56,767 nucleotides of DNA from Spirochaetota bacterium (GTDB lineage: Bacteria > Spirochaetota > UBA4802 > UBA5368), in the NCBI GenBank assembly GCA_004297825.1, contig SCSX01000025.1, forward strand, positions 1-56,767, written 5' to 3'. Shown here piece after piece: positions 9,983 to 18,494 of the stretch (the stretch's first letter is position 1; each line of letters opens with the position of its first letter). Made by a program: the position numbers and the translations under genes. Below the pieces are notes generated by a model. It was not told where the DNA came from, did no database searches, and saw only the letters and a list, made by a program, of their open reading frames with translations.

Positions 9983-11004
9983 CCGAAATACTTTCGCAGG
10001 ACGAAATTGATGCGCTATTGACCGCGATTTCCACCGGAGAGGTGGACACGACGGACTACAGCGCCGCAAAGGAGCAGCGGAAGGTCAAGATTTACGACTT
10101 CCGGCGTCCCGACAAGTTTTCCAAGGACCAGATTCGTACGCTCCAGATGATGCACGAGACCTTCGCGCGCCTCACTACCACCGCGCTCTCGGCGCAGCTG
10201 CGCGCCCTCGTGTCCGTGCACGTGGCCTCGGTGGACCAGCTCACCTACGAGGAATTCATCCGGTCGATTCCCAACCCGACGACCCTGGCCGTCATCAACA
10301 TGGACCCCCTCAAGGGATCCGCCGTGCTCGAGATCGACCCGTCCATCACCTTTACCATCATCGACAAACTTTTCGGCGGACTGGGCGAATCGGCGAAGAT
10401 AAGCCGCGAGCTCACCGATATCGAGCTTTCGGTCATGGAGGGGATCATCGTCCGCATCCTGGGGAACCTTCGCGAGGCGTGGTCGAACGTGATAGACCTG
10501 CGTCCCCGGCTGGGAAACATCGAAACGAACCCGCAGTTCGCCCAGATTGTACCCCCGAACGACATGGTCGTGCTCATCACGCTCGAAACCAAGGTGGGCG
10601 AGGTCGAGGGAATGACGAACCTTTGTATTCCGTATATCACCATCGAGCCCGTCATTTCCAAGCTTTCAGCACAGTACTGGTATTCGAGCATACGCAAGGG
10701 CGCTACCGACGAAAATATGACGATCATCCAGGGACGTCTGGAATCCGTTGAGCTTCCCATTTCCGCCGAAATAGGGGAGGTCGAGGTCACCATGCAGGAG
10801 GTAATGAACCTTACGGTGGGCGACGTCGTCAAGCTTCCCGACACCAAGATCAGCTCGGACATGGTGCTCAGGATAAGCGGGCGGAAAAAATTCAAGTGCC
10901 GGCCGGGGGTGGTGGGCACACGCCTCGCGGTGCAGATCGGCGAACACATCGAAGAGGTGCCGGACGAGCTTCTCATCAGCAAGCGCAGCGAAGAGGACAT
11001 GTAG
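9979..11004 (+). CDS. fliM: Flagellar motor switch protein FliM
   Basis: A protein of 341 residues at the usual FliM length. The N-terminal CheY-P-binding peptide is present as LSQDEIDALLTAIS (residues 4-17). The CheC-like middle domain covers roughly 45-230, and the C-terminal SpoA/FliN-like domain roughly 250-330, containing VGDVVKLPDTKISSDMVLRI. FliM forms the middle of the cytoplasmic C-ring and, when bound by phosphorylated CheY, changes the direction of motor rotation. It is the last gene of a plus-strand run and is followed 17 bp later by a strong intrinsic terminator. Other C-ring genes are not in the window, which means fliM here is separated from a large flagellar operon. Confidence 0.97.
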   Translation: MTEILSQDEIDALLTAISTGEVDTTDYSAAKEQRKVKIYDFRRPDKFSKDQIRTLQMMHETFARLTTTALSAQLRALVSVHVASVDQLTYEEFIRSIPNPTTLAVINMDPLKGSAVLEIDPSITFTIIDKLFGGLGESAKISRELTDIELSVMEGIIVRILGNLREAWSNVIDLRPRLGNIETNPQFAQIVPPNDMVVLITLETKVGEVEGMTNLCIPYITIEPVISKLSAQYWYSSIRKGATDENMTIIQGRLESVELPISAEIGEVEVTMQEVMNLTVGDVVKLPDTKISSDMVLRISGRKKFKCRPGVVGTRLAVQIGEHIEEVPDELLISKRSEEDM

Positions 11005-11021
11005 AAGAATTCCACGCAATG

Positions 11022-11060
11022 AATAATAAAAACCCCGCCATGGTGCGGGGTTTTTATTAT
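11022..11060 (+). terminator. Intrinsic terminator after fliM
   Basis: Inverted repeat with arms AAAACCCCGC and GCGGGGTTTT around a short loop, extended by flanking AATAATA/TATTATT pairing and ending in a T-run. It lies 17 nt after the fliM stop and marks the end of that operon. Confidence 0.9.
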
Positions 11061-11182
11061 GGATGACCCTTCTAATCTTCTCGATTATTGTTGACTATTC
11101 ATCACCATTATGCAGAATCTGTGGAACGGTCGATGGCCGTTTTGCCCAGGCTTTTAAAAAAAGCTCGATTCAGGACGTTCGC

Positions 11183-11305
11183 AAATTCTAAGCCCTCTGC
11201 CCGGAGGCTTTTTGACGGGGAAGGGCAGCTTCTTTGAGGAGCACACTTCCGAGGAACACGGTTATGTCGGGACACTATCACCGTGGCGAGGACGCAAATT
11301 CCTAT
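11183..11305 (+). repeat. Structured dispersed repeat, copy A
   Basis: First of three same-strand copies of an element of about 120 bp (others at 12325-12443 and 16603-16718). The 5' half, beginning TAAGCCCTCTGCCCGG, is nearly identical in all three for more than 60 nt. It can fold with CTGCCC (11197-11202) pairing GGGCAG (11223-11228). The 3' half differs in sequence but keeps a hairpin: CACGGT (11257-11262) pairs ACCGTG (11280-11285). The copy ends next to an M23 peptidase remnant. No open frame spans it and I do not recognise the family. Confidence 0.85.
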
Positions 11306-11311
11306 GTATAA

Positions 11312-11563
11312 ATAGCAAAGAATATATTTGGCATTGAAACGACAGGAATGCATTTTTCAGAAAGATATGTTGAAGCTGGGAAAATCGTTTTTCCAGGGAC
11401 CATGATAGGGCGCAGCGGTGCTACTGGAGTTTATTCAACTGGACCTCATTACCATGAACAGATAATTAATCCTTTCACTAATGAGGCTTATAATCCTAGA
11501 ACAAAGAGCTGGATTAAAATTCCGAGGTGCGTTGATCCCGAGAATGGATCTGTGGTCTACTGA
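11312..11563 (+). pseudogene. Remnant of an M23 (LytM) peptidase C-terminus
   Basis: The frame is open from just after repeat copy A (stop at 11309-11311) to the TGA at 11561. The sequence includes ERYVEAGKIVFPGTMIGRSG and then STGPHYHEQI, which match the C-terminal part of M23 metallopeptidases, including the last HxH zinc/catalytic motif. The N-terminal half, with the first His and Asp ligands, is missing. The only good in-frame ATG (11348) would give 71 residues, too short for an enzyme, and no clear ribosome site precedes it. It looks like a gene truncated at the repeat. Its stop overlaps an ATG at 11563, just upstream of the SH3-like lipoprotein, so both were probably once one operon. 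Confidence 0.7.
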
Positions 11564-11580
11564 TGGAGGAGGAAATTAGA

Positions 11581-12324
11581 ATGAAATTAAGCAAAATGGG
11601 AATCGTTGCATGTGTATTGATTCTTATTGGAAGTTGCAATAATAAACAAACAAAAGTTACTTTTAAAGGTGGTATTGTTATTAACGATAACGTTGCATTA
11701 TATAGAGATACCAGCGGCAGTATGCCAGTAGAAATGTTGAAGTATATGGATAAAATTGAAGTAATGGATGAGGAGATTGTTAATAATTTAATCCAAGTAA
11801 AAGTAATAAACGGAAATATTGGTTGGGTAAAAGTAGATGAGGTTTCATATCTAACAAAAGAGTGGATACGGTACACAAAACTAGAAGAAATCGTGTTTTA
11901 TATACCAAATAATATTAATTATCAGTCAATGGGTGGAGAAAAGCGCAAAATAAATAAAATCAATACTCTTGAGAAGGAGTACAAATTCATCAGCAGAGAA
12001 AACACGATTGGAATATTATTCTTAAATGAAGATTATGCGAATCGCTTGAAAATTGAAGAAGAAGGGAAATCCCCATCCATGAAAGCTCTCGGGGCGGAGA
12101 GGGACTACGACGAATTTATTTCATACAATCATAATAACATAGAATCATACTATAAAGCTGGTAAAATTCCTGAAGGGAATCCTTATTACTCGCTAATTAT
12201 AAAAAGAAATAATGGAAAAACAATTATATTTCACATACATGTTAATTTCGATATGAACGATTCACAGGTTAAAACGAGAATCGATATAGCAAAAAAGATA
12301 CTTTTCTCTATTTCAATGAAATAA
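11581..12324 (+). CDS. Lipoprotein with SH3-like domain
   Basis: A protein of 247 residues in A+T-rich DNA unlike its flanks. ATG 11581 is preferred over ATG 11563 because GGAGGAGG (11565-11572) precedes it by 8 nt. The N-terminus MKLSKMGIVACVLILIGSC is a lipoprotein signal with Cys19 as the acylated residue. Residues about 27-95 resemble a bacterial SH3 domain: a GGIVINDNVALYRD start, internal beta strands and a closing GNIGWVKVDEV. SH3 domains of this type bind peptidoglycan, which fits the M23 remnant just upstream. The C-terminal 140 residues are not recognised. The stop codon abuts repeat copy B. Codon use suggests acquisition from an A+T-richer genome. Confidence 0.75.
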   Translation: MKLSKMGIVACVLILIGSCNNKQTKVTFKGGIVINDNVALYRDTSGSMPVEMLKYMDKIEVMDEEIVNNLIQVKVINGNIGWVKVDEVSYLTKEWIRYTKLEEIVFYIPNNINYQSMGGEKRKINKINTLEKEYKFISRENTIGILFLNEDYANRLKIEEEGKSPSMKALGAERDYDEFISYNHNNIESYYKAGKIPEGNPYYSLIIKRNNGKTIIFHIHVNFDMNDSQVKTRIDIAKKILFSISMK

Positions 12325-12443
12325 AATTTAAGCCCTCTGCCCGGAAGCTTTTTGACGGGGAAGGGCAGCTTCTTTGAGGAGCACACTTCCGAGAAGCTGG
12401 TTTATGGCCGGGAGCTTTAACCAGGAAGAGGCCGGAAATTCCT
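12325..12443 (+). repeat. Structured dispersed repeat, copy B
   Basis: Starts directly after the stop codon of the SH3-like lipoprotein. It differs from copy A by a single base (GGAAG for GGAGG) over the conserved 5' half. In the 3' half CTGGTT (12397-12402) pairs AACCAG (12419-12424), replacing the CACGGT/ACCGTG stem of copy A, and TTCCG (12387-12391) can pair CGGAA (12433-12437). Copies A and B align without a gap over the last 60 nt despite many substitutions. Confidence 0.85.
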
Positions 12444-12525
12444 AGATCATAATTCCTATATAGAAAAATGCGGCGTCACTCTGCGACCGGTGTGTCTGGC
12501 GAGGGGAGACGCCCCACTTGTATAA

Positions 12526-15312
12526 TCACTCCTTACCTTCCAGGTATTTTTTTAGATTAGGCATCAATGCCCTGCTCACAATAAGACGCGTATCGTCAGC
12601 ATCATTTAGGAATGCCTCGTAGCGGCCGCTGTCGATATGTGTTACCCTGGCCAGGTATGCAGTGTTTATTATGCACTGTCTGTGTATCCTTACGAATGTG
12701 CGCGGGAGCCTGCGCTCCATATATTTCAGCATCATATTGACCTCCTCATCGCTGCCGGTTTTGTGGATTACAGTCTTTTTCCCCGATGAGGAAAGGTATA
12801 CAATGTCCCTGTATGGTATGATGCAGCTTGTCCCCCTCTCTCTTAACATGAGGCCGGGCTCTTCGGGAAGAAGCGCATTCTTCAGTTTCAGTATGTTCTC
12901 TATGCGGAGTGAGAGCTCCTCCATGTTGAATGGTTTTATTATGTAATCGTTTGCTCCTGCTTCAAAGCCCCTGTTGATATCATCGAGCTGTGATTTCGCG
13001 GTTATCAGTATGACCGGGAGCTCTCCTCGTGACCGGTTCATCCGTATGCTCTTTAGAACGTCATATCCGGAAATGACGGGCATCATCACATCAAGGAGAA
13101 CCAGGTCGAATTTTATATCACCCTGCAGTTTTTCAAGGGCAGCCCTGCCCTCAGTCTCTGTATATATGCAGTAGTTCAGGCCGGAAAGAAAATCGTTAAG
13201 TATCTTCACAGAGACAGGGTCATCATCGACGACAAGAATGGTCGGTCCTGTTTTTTGCCCGATGTCAGCATGTTCAAAACCGGAATCAGATGAAACTGCG
13301 GCCCGGAGTCCTGTAATTGTGCCGTGTAGCATGTGTTCATGTCCCGGGCGTGTATTATCCTGTAACGCGTTAGTAGTAGCCACAGGAAGTGTAAAGGTAA
13401 AGGTCGAACCTTTCCCCGGTTCGGATTTCACGCTGATGGTGCCTCCGTGTAGTTCCACAAGTTTTTTTGTAATTGCAAGACCAAGGCCCGTGCCGCCCCT
13501 GGAACGGGATATTGAATCTCCCAACTGTTCGAACGCATTGAAAATGCGTTCAAAATCTTCAGGCCCGATGCCGTTACCGGTATCGCTTACGGATATCTCT
13601 GCCATGCCTTCACTGTTGACCAGGGAAGAAGCTTCGATAACACCGAATGACGTGAACTTGAGCGCGTTCCCCACAAGGTTGGTCAATATTTGGCGTATTC
13701 GTACCTCGTCTGCAGATACGGCCGCGAAGTCTATCGGGATGCTGTTGCGCAATTCAATGGCCTTACCCTCGGTCACGGGCTGGAGAAGCGAGAACACGGA
13801 GGATACAGTTCCGCGCAGTTCAACCGGTACTGTACTGATAGCCAGACTGCCGGACCTTATGCTGGAAAAGTCCAGTATGTCGTTTACCAGTGACATAAGC
13901 CTTCTTCCGCTACCGGAGATGAGCGAAATGTTCTCCCTGGTCTTCGTACCGAGCTTTTCAGTTCTGTTTTTAAGCATGAGCTCCGAGAGTCCCACAATTC
14001 CATGAAGCGGCGTTTTAAGTTCATGGGATGTATTGGCAAGGAACTCATCCTTCAGCCTTTCGGATTTTTCAAGGCTTTCTATAGCCAGGGCCTGGGCCGC
14101 AATCCTATCCTTCTCCATCCTCCTTATCCGGAGGCTTATGGCGTACGATATGATAAAAGCGGACGTGATCGAGAAAACCGGCCGGGCATATTCGGTAAAC
14201 ATGTTAAACGGCACAAGGTCGATCCTCACAAGGGTATTTGAAAAATTGCTCACCATATTGAGCAGATAAATGATAACAAAGTAAACCGCGATATCGTATC
14301 CCTGGACAAGCCTTATTACCGCGACCGCTACCATTATCAGGTTGGCGGTTATTGTCAGCAGGAAGAAAATGTTCCAGGCCAGTTTGGGAGGAAGCAGGAT
14401 AGCCGCAAAAGCCAGAAGCATAATGATGCAGATAAACGCATAGAATAACCTTGCTGCAGCGGGCAGATCCTCCCGGAGGTTCAGCAGGCTGATTGAAAAG
14501 ACCGTAGCCAATGTGACAGCTATTGACGATAAAAGCATGATAATGACAGTGCGTACCTGTTCCCCCGCGGGAAGAACAAAGAAATACTGAAGCCCTTCGT
14601 TCAGAACGTAATAGAGTATCTGGGAGATTATGAACAGCGTGAAATATAGATAGTCCCTGTCCCTTACTGCTGTGTAAAGAAACAGGTGGTAGAAGAGTAT
14701 TAAAAACATTATGCCGGTAAAAGCGCCTCTGAGTATGAAGTCCAGCTCCATTTCGCTGAATACTTTTTTTTCAGATAAAATGGAAAGCGGTATGATGATT
14801 ACCCCGTCGGATTCAATACGCATATAAACCGGGACAGTTTCACCGGGATGCGCGGCCAGCCTGAATAAATATGATTTATAGGGGACCTCTCTTGAACTTG
14901 CAGGATAAAACGCGCCTGTTTCAGTTTTCCTGTAGCCTCCTTTCGTTTCCGGTATATATGCGGTTACGGACGATATGTTAGGCCATCCATATTTTATAAA
15001 CCAGGTACTCCCCCGATTGTCTGTCTCGGGGAAAGTGACCCTGAACCTTACCCAGTAGATGGACCTTGAGAACCGGAAATTGAGCATGGACCTTTCCGAA
15101 GGTATGAACATTGAAGAGTAGCCAGGTGAACTCACAGTGGAATAATCCAGCCTGCCGCTTTTGTCTTCAAGGATTTCCAGGTTGAGGCCTATGGGGTAAA
15201 CTTCGTTTATACCGTCAATAACTACGGGAAGCGCCCTGTTGTTGGAATAAAGTGGTGCGGCTGCAAGCAGGATCGCAGCATAAATATATAAATATAACGG
15301 GTTCTTTTTCAT
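12526..15312 (-). CDS. 7TMR-DISM hybrid histidine kinase with REC and LytTR domains
   Basis: A multidomain sensor of 928 residues. After a signal sequence (1-23) comes a 7TMR-DISM extracellular beta-sandwich (about 30-180) and seven membrane helices (about 190-395). A HisKA domain follows with the phosphoacceptor His430 in [12 protein letters not shown]. The ATPase domain has its N box (NLVGNALKF), G1 (DTGNGIG) and G2 (GGTGLGLAI) intact. A receiver domain follows ([21 protein letters not shown]), and the last 100 residues form a LytTR DNA-binding domain ([15 protein letters not shown]). A LytTR domain on a membrane-anchored kinase is unusual. The gene is convergent with the lipoprotein at 11581 and lies between repeat copies B and C. 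Base composition is less G+C-rich than the surrounding chromosome. Confidence 0.92.
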   Translation of the reverse strand: MKKNPLYLYIYAAILLAAAPLYSNNRALPVVIDGINEVYPIGLNLEILEDKSGRLDYSTVSSPGYSSMFIPSERSMLNFRFSRSIYWVRFRVTFPETDNRGSTWFIKYGWPNISSVTAYIPETKGGYRKTETGAFYPASSREVPYKSYLFRLAAHPGETVPVYMRIESDGVIIIPLSILSEKKVFSEMELDFILRGAFTGIMFLILFYHLFLYTAVRDRDYLYFTLFIISQILYYVLNEGLQYFFVLPAGEQVRTVIIMLLSSIAVTLATVFSISLLNLREDLPAAARLFYAFICIIMLLAFAAILLPPKLAWNIFFLLTITANLIMVAVAVIRLVQGYDIAVYFVIIYLLNMVSNFSNTLVRIDLVPFNMFTEYARPVFSITSAFIISYAISLRIRRMEKDRIAAQALAIESLEKSERLKDEFLANTSHELKTPLHGIVGLSELMLKNRTEKLGTKTRENISLISGSGRRLMSLVNDILDFSSIRSGSLAISTVPVELRGTVSSVFSLLQPVTEGKAIELRNSIPIDFAAVSADEVRIRQILTNLVGNALKFTSFGVIEASSLVNSEGMAEISVSDTGNGIGPEDFERIFNAFEQLGDSISRSRGGTGLGLAITKKLVELHGGTISVKSEPGKGSTFTFTLPVATTNALQDNTRPGHEHMLHGTITGLRAAVSSDSGFEHADIGQKTGPTILVVDDDPVSVKILNDFLSGLNYCIYTETEGRAALEKLQGDIKFDLVLLDVMMPVISGYDVLKSIRMNRSRGELPVILITAKSQLDDINRGFEAGANDYIIKPFNMEELSLRIENILKLKNALLPEEPGLMLRERGTSCIIPYRDIVYLSSSGKKTVIHKTGSDEEVNMMLKYMERRLPRTFVRIHRQCIINTAYLARVTHIDSGRYEAFLNDADDTRLIVSRALMPNLKKYLEGKE

Positions 15313-15521
15313 ATTAGAGCTTTCATTTCTTAAGAATATTATATATCAGATCTTGCAAGCATGAAAATTTCTTATAAAAAGACGTTTCACTTGCTGTTCA
15401 TTCCTTCTCAGTGTATGTCCATTCCGCCCGGGCTTGAATTCTGAAGGTTCCCTGTTTTATAGTAATAAAATATCATATGAAGAAATTATGGGAATGAATC
15501 TAAAGAGGAGCAATGCAGAAA

Positions 15522-16400
15522 ATGAAAAAATTATTTTATTTTATCATGCTGAGTTTATTACTGACCGCCATGTCCGGCGGCTGCGCCGGGGGAGACAGCG
15601 GCGGCGAAACGGACGATGATACATCAGTTATATTTTCCGGTGTAACACAGGTAGGCGGAACATCCGGCACTGCTGACACAACAAGCTTGACTTTGACATT
15701 TAGTGTTGACCCTGCAACATTGACAGAGGACGACATTACCGTTACCGGTGCAGCAAAGGGGACTTTAACGGGTACAGGAATAACAAGAACACTTGCGATT
15801 TCCGGCATAACCGTAGCCGATGGAGCGACAGTTTCTGTTGAAGTTATAAGCCCCGCAGGTTTTGTAATGTCAGGATCACCCCGGACGGCGGTTGTGTGCA
15901 GATTACTGACTATCGGAATGGATTATCTTGGAGGGAAGATCGCGTATTTCTTCGTGTCAGGCGACACTGGGTATGTTCCAGGTGAAACTCACGGCCTCAT
16001 CGCTGCTGCATCTGATCAGGCAAGTAATCTCGAATGGGCTTTAGCTCAAGACAAGATCGGGACAACTAACACGGATATAGGTACAGGCCTTACCAATACA
16101 GAAGCAATTGTAGATCAGAATGATCCGTCACATTCAGGACTTACTACCTATGCAGCAGGGTTATGTGCAGCATATAACGGAGGAGGTTATACAGACTGGT
16201 ATCTGCCGTCAAGATACGAGCTTGAGAAAATATTCGCCAGTAAAGATCTTGTGGGCGGTTATGCTGTGAACAGCTATTGGAGTTCGACGGAGTGCCTCGC
16301 CGGGGACGGCGCGTATGGCCGGCAATTTTGGGGAGGTGGCATAGCGTTTATCTTATTTAAGTACGACAGGATCCATGTCCGGGCTGTCCGGAATTTTTAA
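15522..16400 (+). CDS. Lipoprotein with Ig-like domain and DUF1566-like C-terminus
   Basis: A protein of 292 residues. ATG 15522 is chosen because AGGAG at 15506-15510 is 11 nt away; ATG 15513 would be only 2 nt from it. The N-terminus (MKKLFYFIMLSLLLTAMSGG then C) is a lipoprotein-type signal, followed by a Gly/Ser/Asp-rich linker. Residues about 30-125 form a bacterial Ig-like strand repeat (TLTFSVDPATLTEDDITVTG). The C-terminal 160 residues carry the DUF1566/lectin-like signature: GYTDWYLPSRYELEKIF, SYWSSTE and HVRAVRNF. Such proteins are surface-exposed in many bacteria, but a function is not established. It is divergent from the 7TMR-DISM kinase, with 209 bp between them. Confidence 0.8.
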   Translation: MKKLFYFIMLSLLLTAMSGGCAGGDSGGETDDDTSVIFSGVTQVGGTSGTADTTSLTLTFSVDPATLTEDDITVTGAAKGTLTGTGITRTLAISGITVADGATVSVEVISPAGFVMSGSPRTAVVCRLLTIGMDYLGGKIAYFFVSGDTGYVPGETHGLIAAASDQASNLEWALAQDKIGTTNTDIGTGLTNTEAIVDQNDPSHSGLTTYAAGLCAAYNGGGYTDWYLPSRYELEKIFASKDLVGGYAVNSYWSSTECLAGDGAYGRQFWGGGIAFILFKYDRIHVRAVRNF

Positions 16401-16468
16401 CCATTTAACCTATACAGAGCATTCAATCTAAACTCTCTGGTGTTTATCGCAGCTTCCTTTATAGAAAA

Positions 16469-16496
16469 CATCCCTACTGCTGTCGCAGCAGGGATG
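16469..16496 (+). terminator. Hairpin downstream of the DUF1566-like gene
   Basis: CATCC and CTGCTG pair with CAGCAG and GGATG around a TCG loop, with a three-base bulge on the left arm. It lies 69 nt after the lipoprotein stop. The T-tract after it is poor (GTGCTTGTTCT), so termination is only a possibility. Confidence 0.4.
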
Positions 16497-16602
16497 GTGC
16501 TTGTTCTAAATCGTGCATGGTTACGCTTTTGGCACACCCCTTGCGAAAAATAGCAAGAGTTGTGTCAATCAGCAAGCTGAAACTGCACAACTGGAATTCC
16601 TT

Positions 16603-16718
16603 AAATTTTAAGCCCTCTGCCCGGAGGCTTTTTGACGGGGAAGGGCAGCTTCTTTGAGGAGCACACTTCGAGAAACTGGCAAATGTCCGGGAGCTTTAAT
16701 CAGGAATAGGCCGGAAAG
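16603..16718 (+). repeat. Structured dispersed repeat, copy C
   Basis: Third copy, same strand as A and B. Its conserved half is identical to copy A up to CACACTTC. A one-base deletion follows (CTTCGAG for CTTCCGAG). The variable hairpin is weaker here: CTGG (16676-16679) can pair TCAG (16700-16703). It lies outside any gene, 159 bp before the SRPBCC start. Confidence 0.85.
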
Positions 16719-16876
16719 AAATCATAATTACAAAATCCGATAAAAATTCAGCAGGGTCTATACATAATAGTTGTCTTTGAATTGTTATATTAGTATTTTT
16801 TAAAATTCTGTAAGTTAAAAAGCGGGGGACGGATGCAAGTATTCAGGCAATCCACCCGCACATGCGGAGGATCAAT

Positions 16877-17335
16877 ATGATAAATCTGCATTTTACGGTC
16901 ACGATTAACGCGCCAAGGGAAAAAGTATGGGACACCGTTATCGGGCCCGAAACATACAAGGCGTGGACCAGCGCGTTCGCGGAAGGCTCATATTACGATG
17001 GTTCGTGGGAAACAGGATCAAAGATCAGGTTCCTTGGTCCAGGCGGCGAAGGAGGAATGAGCTCCGAGATCGCCGAAAACCGGAAACATGAATTCCTCTC
17101 GATCAGGCATCTCGGAATAATTAAAGACGGCATTGAGGATTTCACGAGCCCCGAGGCGAAGGCATGGACCCCGGCAGACGAGAATTACACCTTTACAGCC
17201 GGCGACTGTGTCACCCACATGGACGTCGACGTCAGTGTGCCTCCGGAATACGAAAAAATGTTTGGGGAGATGTGGCCCAAAGCGCTCAGGAGCCTAAAGG
17301 ACATCTGCGAGGGAAGGGCGCACGCGGCTGCGTGA
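16877..17335 (+). CDS. SRPBCC (AHSA1/START-like) domain protein
   Basis: A small cytosolic protein of 152 residues consisting of one SRPBCC fold. It opens with the typical strand and helix (INLHFTVTINAPREKVWDTV) and the following KAWTSAFAEGSYYDGSW. It ends in a long amphipathic helix (EKMFGEMWPKALRSLKDICE). These proteins bind a hydrophobic ligand or act as co-chaperones; the ligand here is unknown. The start at 16877 follows CGGAGG by 6 nt; an ATG five codons earlier contains that ribosome site and is less likely. Base composition is back to the G+C-rich chromosomal type, so the gene lies outside the A+T-richer island. Confidence 0.85.
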   Translation: MINLHFTVTINAPREKVWDTVIGPETYKAWTSAFAEGSYYDGSWETGSKIRFLGPGGEGGMSSEIAENRKHEFLSIRHLGIIKDGIEDFTSPEAKAWTPADENYTFTAGDCVTHMDVDVSVPPEYEKMFGEMWPKALRSLKDICEGRAHAAA

Positions 17336-17480
17336 ATCGGCCGAACAGTCCCCTCGATTAAGAGCTCAGGCAACGAAAGTCGTTCTTGGGAGGTGTGAAC
17401 AGTCGGTGTGAGTTCAAGTTGCCGGGCGTCCGGCGCTGAAAGAGGGAAAGCTTGAGCCGTCGTATCATGATCATATTTAA

Positions 17481-18494
17481 TTACTGGGCGATCTTGTTGA
17501 GGTATGGCGCGGGATCCACGAACTCGGTCCCTATTTTAATCTGGTAGAGGCACAGCGGCCTGGTCGCCTTGCCCGTGCGTCCCACGTAGGCGACGATTTC
17601 GCCCTTTCCCACCATCTGTTCGACGTTCACCGATACACGCTGGCAATGCGAATACACCGTTTCGAAGCCGTACTTGTGCGATACGGACACGGAAAGCCCC
17701 AGAACCGGATCCCACCAGATGTTTTCTATTTTTCCCGGCGCCGTTGCGCGTATCTCCGCGCCGGGGAAGCCGGCGATCTCCACCCCCTGGGAAAACTCCT
17801 TCCTGAACGTATAGGGGGACACGCGGTCTCCGAATTTCGATATAATGTAACCGTCGACCGGCCACAGCGACGGGGTGTGTTCGATGATCTTTTTGCGCGC
17901 CTCCAGGAAGGTCTTGACCTTCTTTAAAACTTCCCTGGTCGTTTTAAGCTCCTTGTCCATCTCCTCGATGTTGAGGACCTCGATGGGGGGCGATTCCTCG
18001 TCGGAGGTTACGTTTTCGCCGTCGGGATTGGGAACCCCGCCCTTGGCCCACAGGGAATCGACATTGCTCCCGGGGGTGAGGGAATACAGGTGTGTGATTT
18101 CCGGTTTCAGCTTCTGAAAAATATCGTAGAGTACATTGATCTCGCCTTTGAAGCGGCCGATCTGTTCCTTGGAGTTTGTGCCGTACATCTTGAGCTTCGA
18201 TATCTCCTTCACCGTGGAGGTATGATTCACTATAATGATGGATGTTATAACGATGGTGATTATGAGCGCCGTCGTGAAGGAGAATATGGCGAAAATCGAG
18301 ATATGAAAATTGACGATTTTTTTCTCGGAATGAGGGATGAACATCACGGTGATCCGCTCCCGGCCTTTTTTGACCATGAGCGCCCACTGCAATTTCATGC
18401 GTTCTGAAAGATCGCCGAAATGATCCGAAAAGAAATCCCGGAGGTTCTTCTGCAGATCGTTCAGATTGGATTCTTTAAAAGGATTTAAGCCCAT
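17481..18494 (-). CDS. Degenerate M23/LytM-domain membrane protein
   Basis: A protein of 337 residues with a cytosolic N-terminus, one membrane helix (about 64-88, FAIFSFTTALIITIVITSII), a coiled region (about 90-215) and a C-terminal M23 fold (about 215-337). The fold is recognisable from ISKFGDRVSPYTFRKEF and VGKGEIVAYVGRTGKATRP. The zinc and catalytic residues are mostly lost: the usual HxGxD is SQGVE, and the last HxH is LCL, with only the His of YSHCQ kept. It is therefore probably not a peptidase. Degenerate LytM proteins such as EnvC and NlpD activate amidases or build cell-envelope complexes, so a scaffold or activator role is plausible. It stands alone on the minus strand. Confidence 0.88.
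   Translation of the reverse strand: MGLNPFKESNLNDLQKNLRDFFSDHFGDLSERMKLQWALMVKKGRERITVMFIPHSEKKIVNFHISIFAIFSFTTALIITIVITSIIIVNHTSTVKEISKLKMYGTNSKEQIGRFKGEINVLYDIFQKLKPEITHLYSLTPGSNVDSLWAKGGVPNPDGENVTSDEESPPIEVLNIEEMDKELKTTREVLKKVKTFLEARKKIIEHTPSLWPVDGYIISKFGDRVSPYTFRKEFSQGVEIAGFPGAEIRATAPGKIENIWWDPVLGLSVSVSHKYGFETVYSHCQRVSVNVEQMVGKGEIVAYVGRTGKATRPLCLYQIKIGTEFVDPAPYLNKIAQ

Larger units (their letters stand above)
16401..16876. other. Intergenic stretch holding a hairpin and repeat copy C
   Basis: No gene is supported in these 476 bp. They hold an imperfect hairpin at 16469-16496, repeat copy C at 16603-16718 and about 150 bp of A+T-rich DNA before the SRPBCC gene that probably contains its promoter. 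I could not pick a convincing -35/-10 pair. Confidence 0.6.

Noticed and set aside
11183-11305. CRISPR repeat or REP/ERIC-type element
   Set aside because: The copies are more than 1 kb apart with genes between them, are too long for CRISPR repeats, and do not match REP or ERIC consensus sequences.
11348-11563. Functional 71-residue peptidase
   Set aside because: It holds only the end of the M23 fold, lacks half the zinc ligands and has no ribosome site, so it was called a pseudogene.
11183-16718. Integron attC sites as an explanation of the three repeats
   Set aside because: Spacing, gene-repeat alternation and structure are suggestive, but no RYYYAAC or GTTRRRY core is found at the ends, cassette B-C would be over 4 kb with a reverse-strand gene, and no integrase is present.
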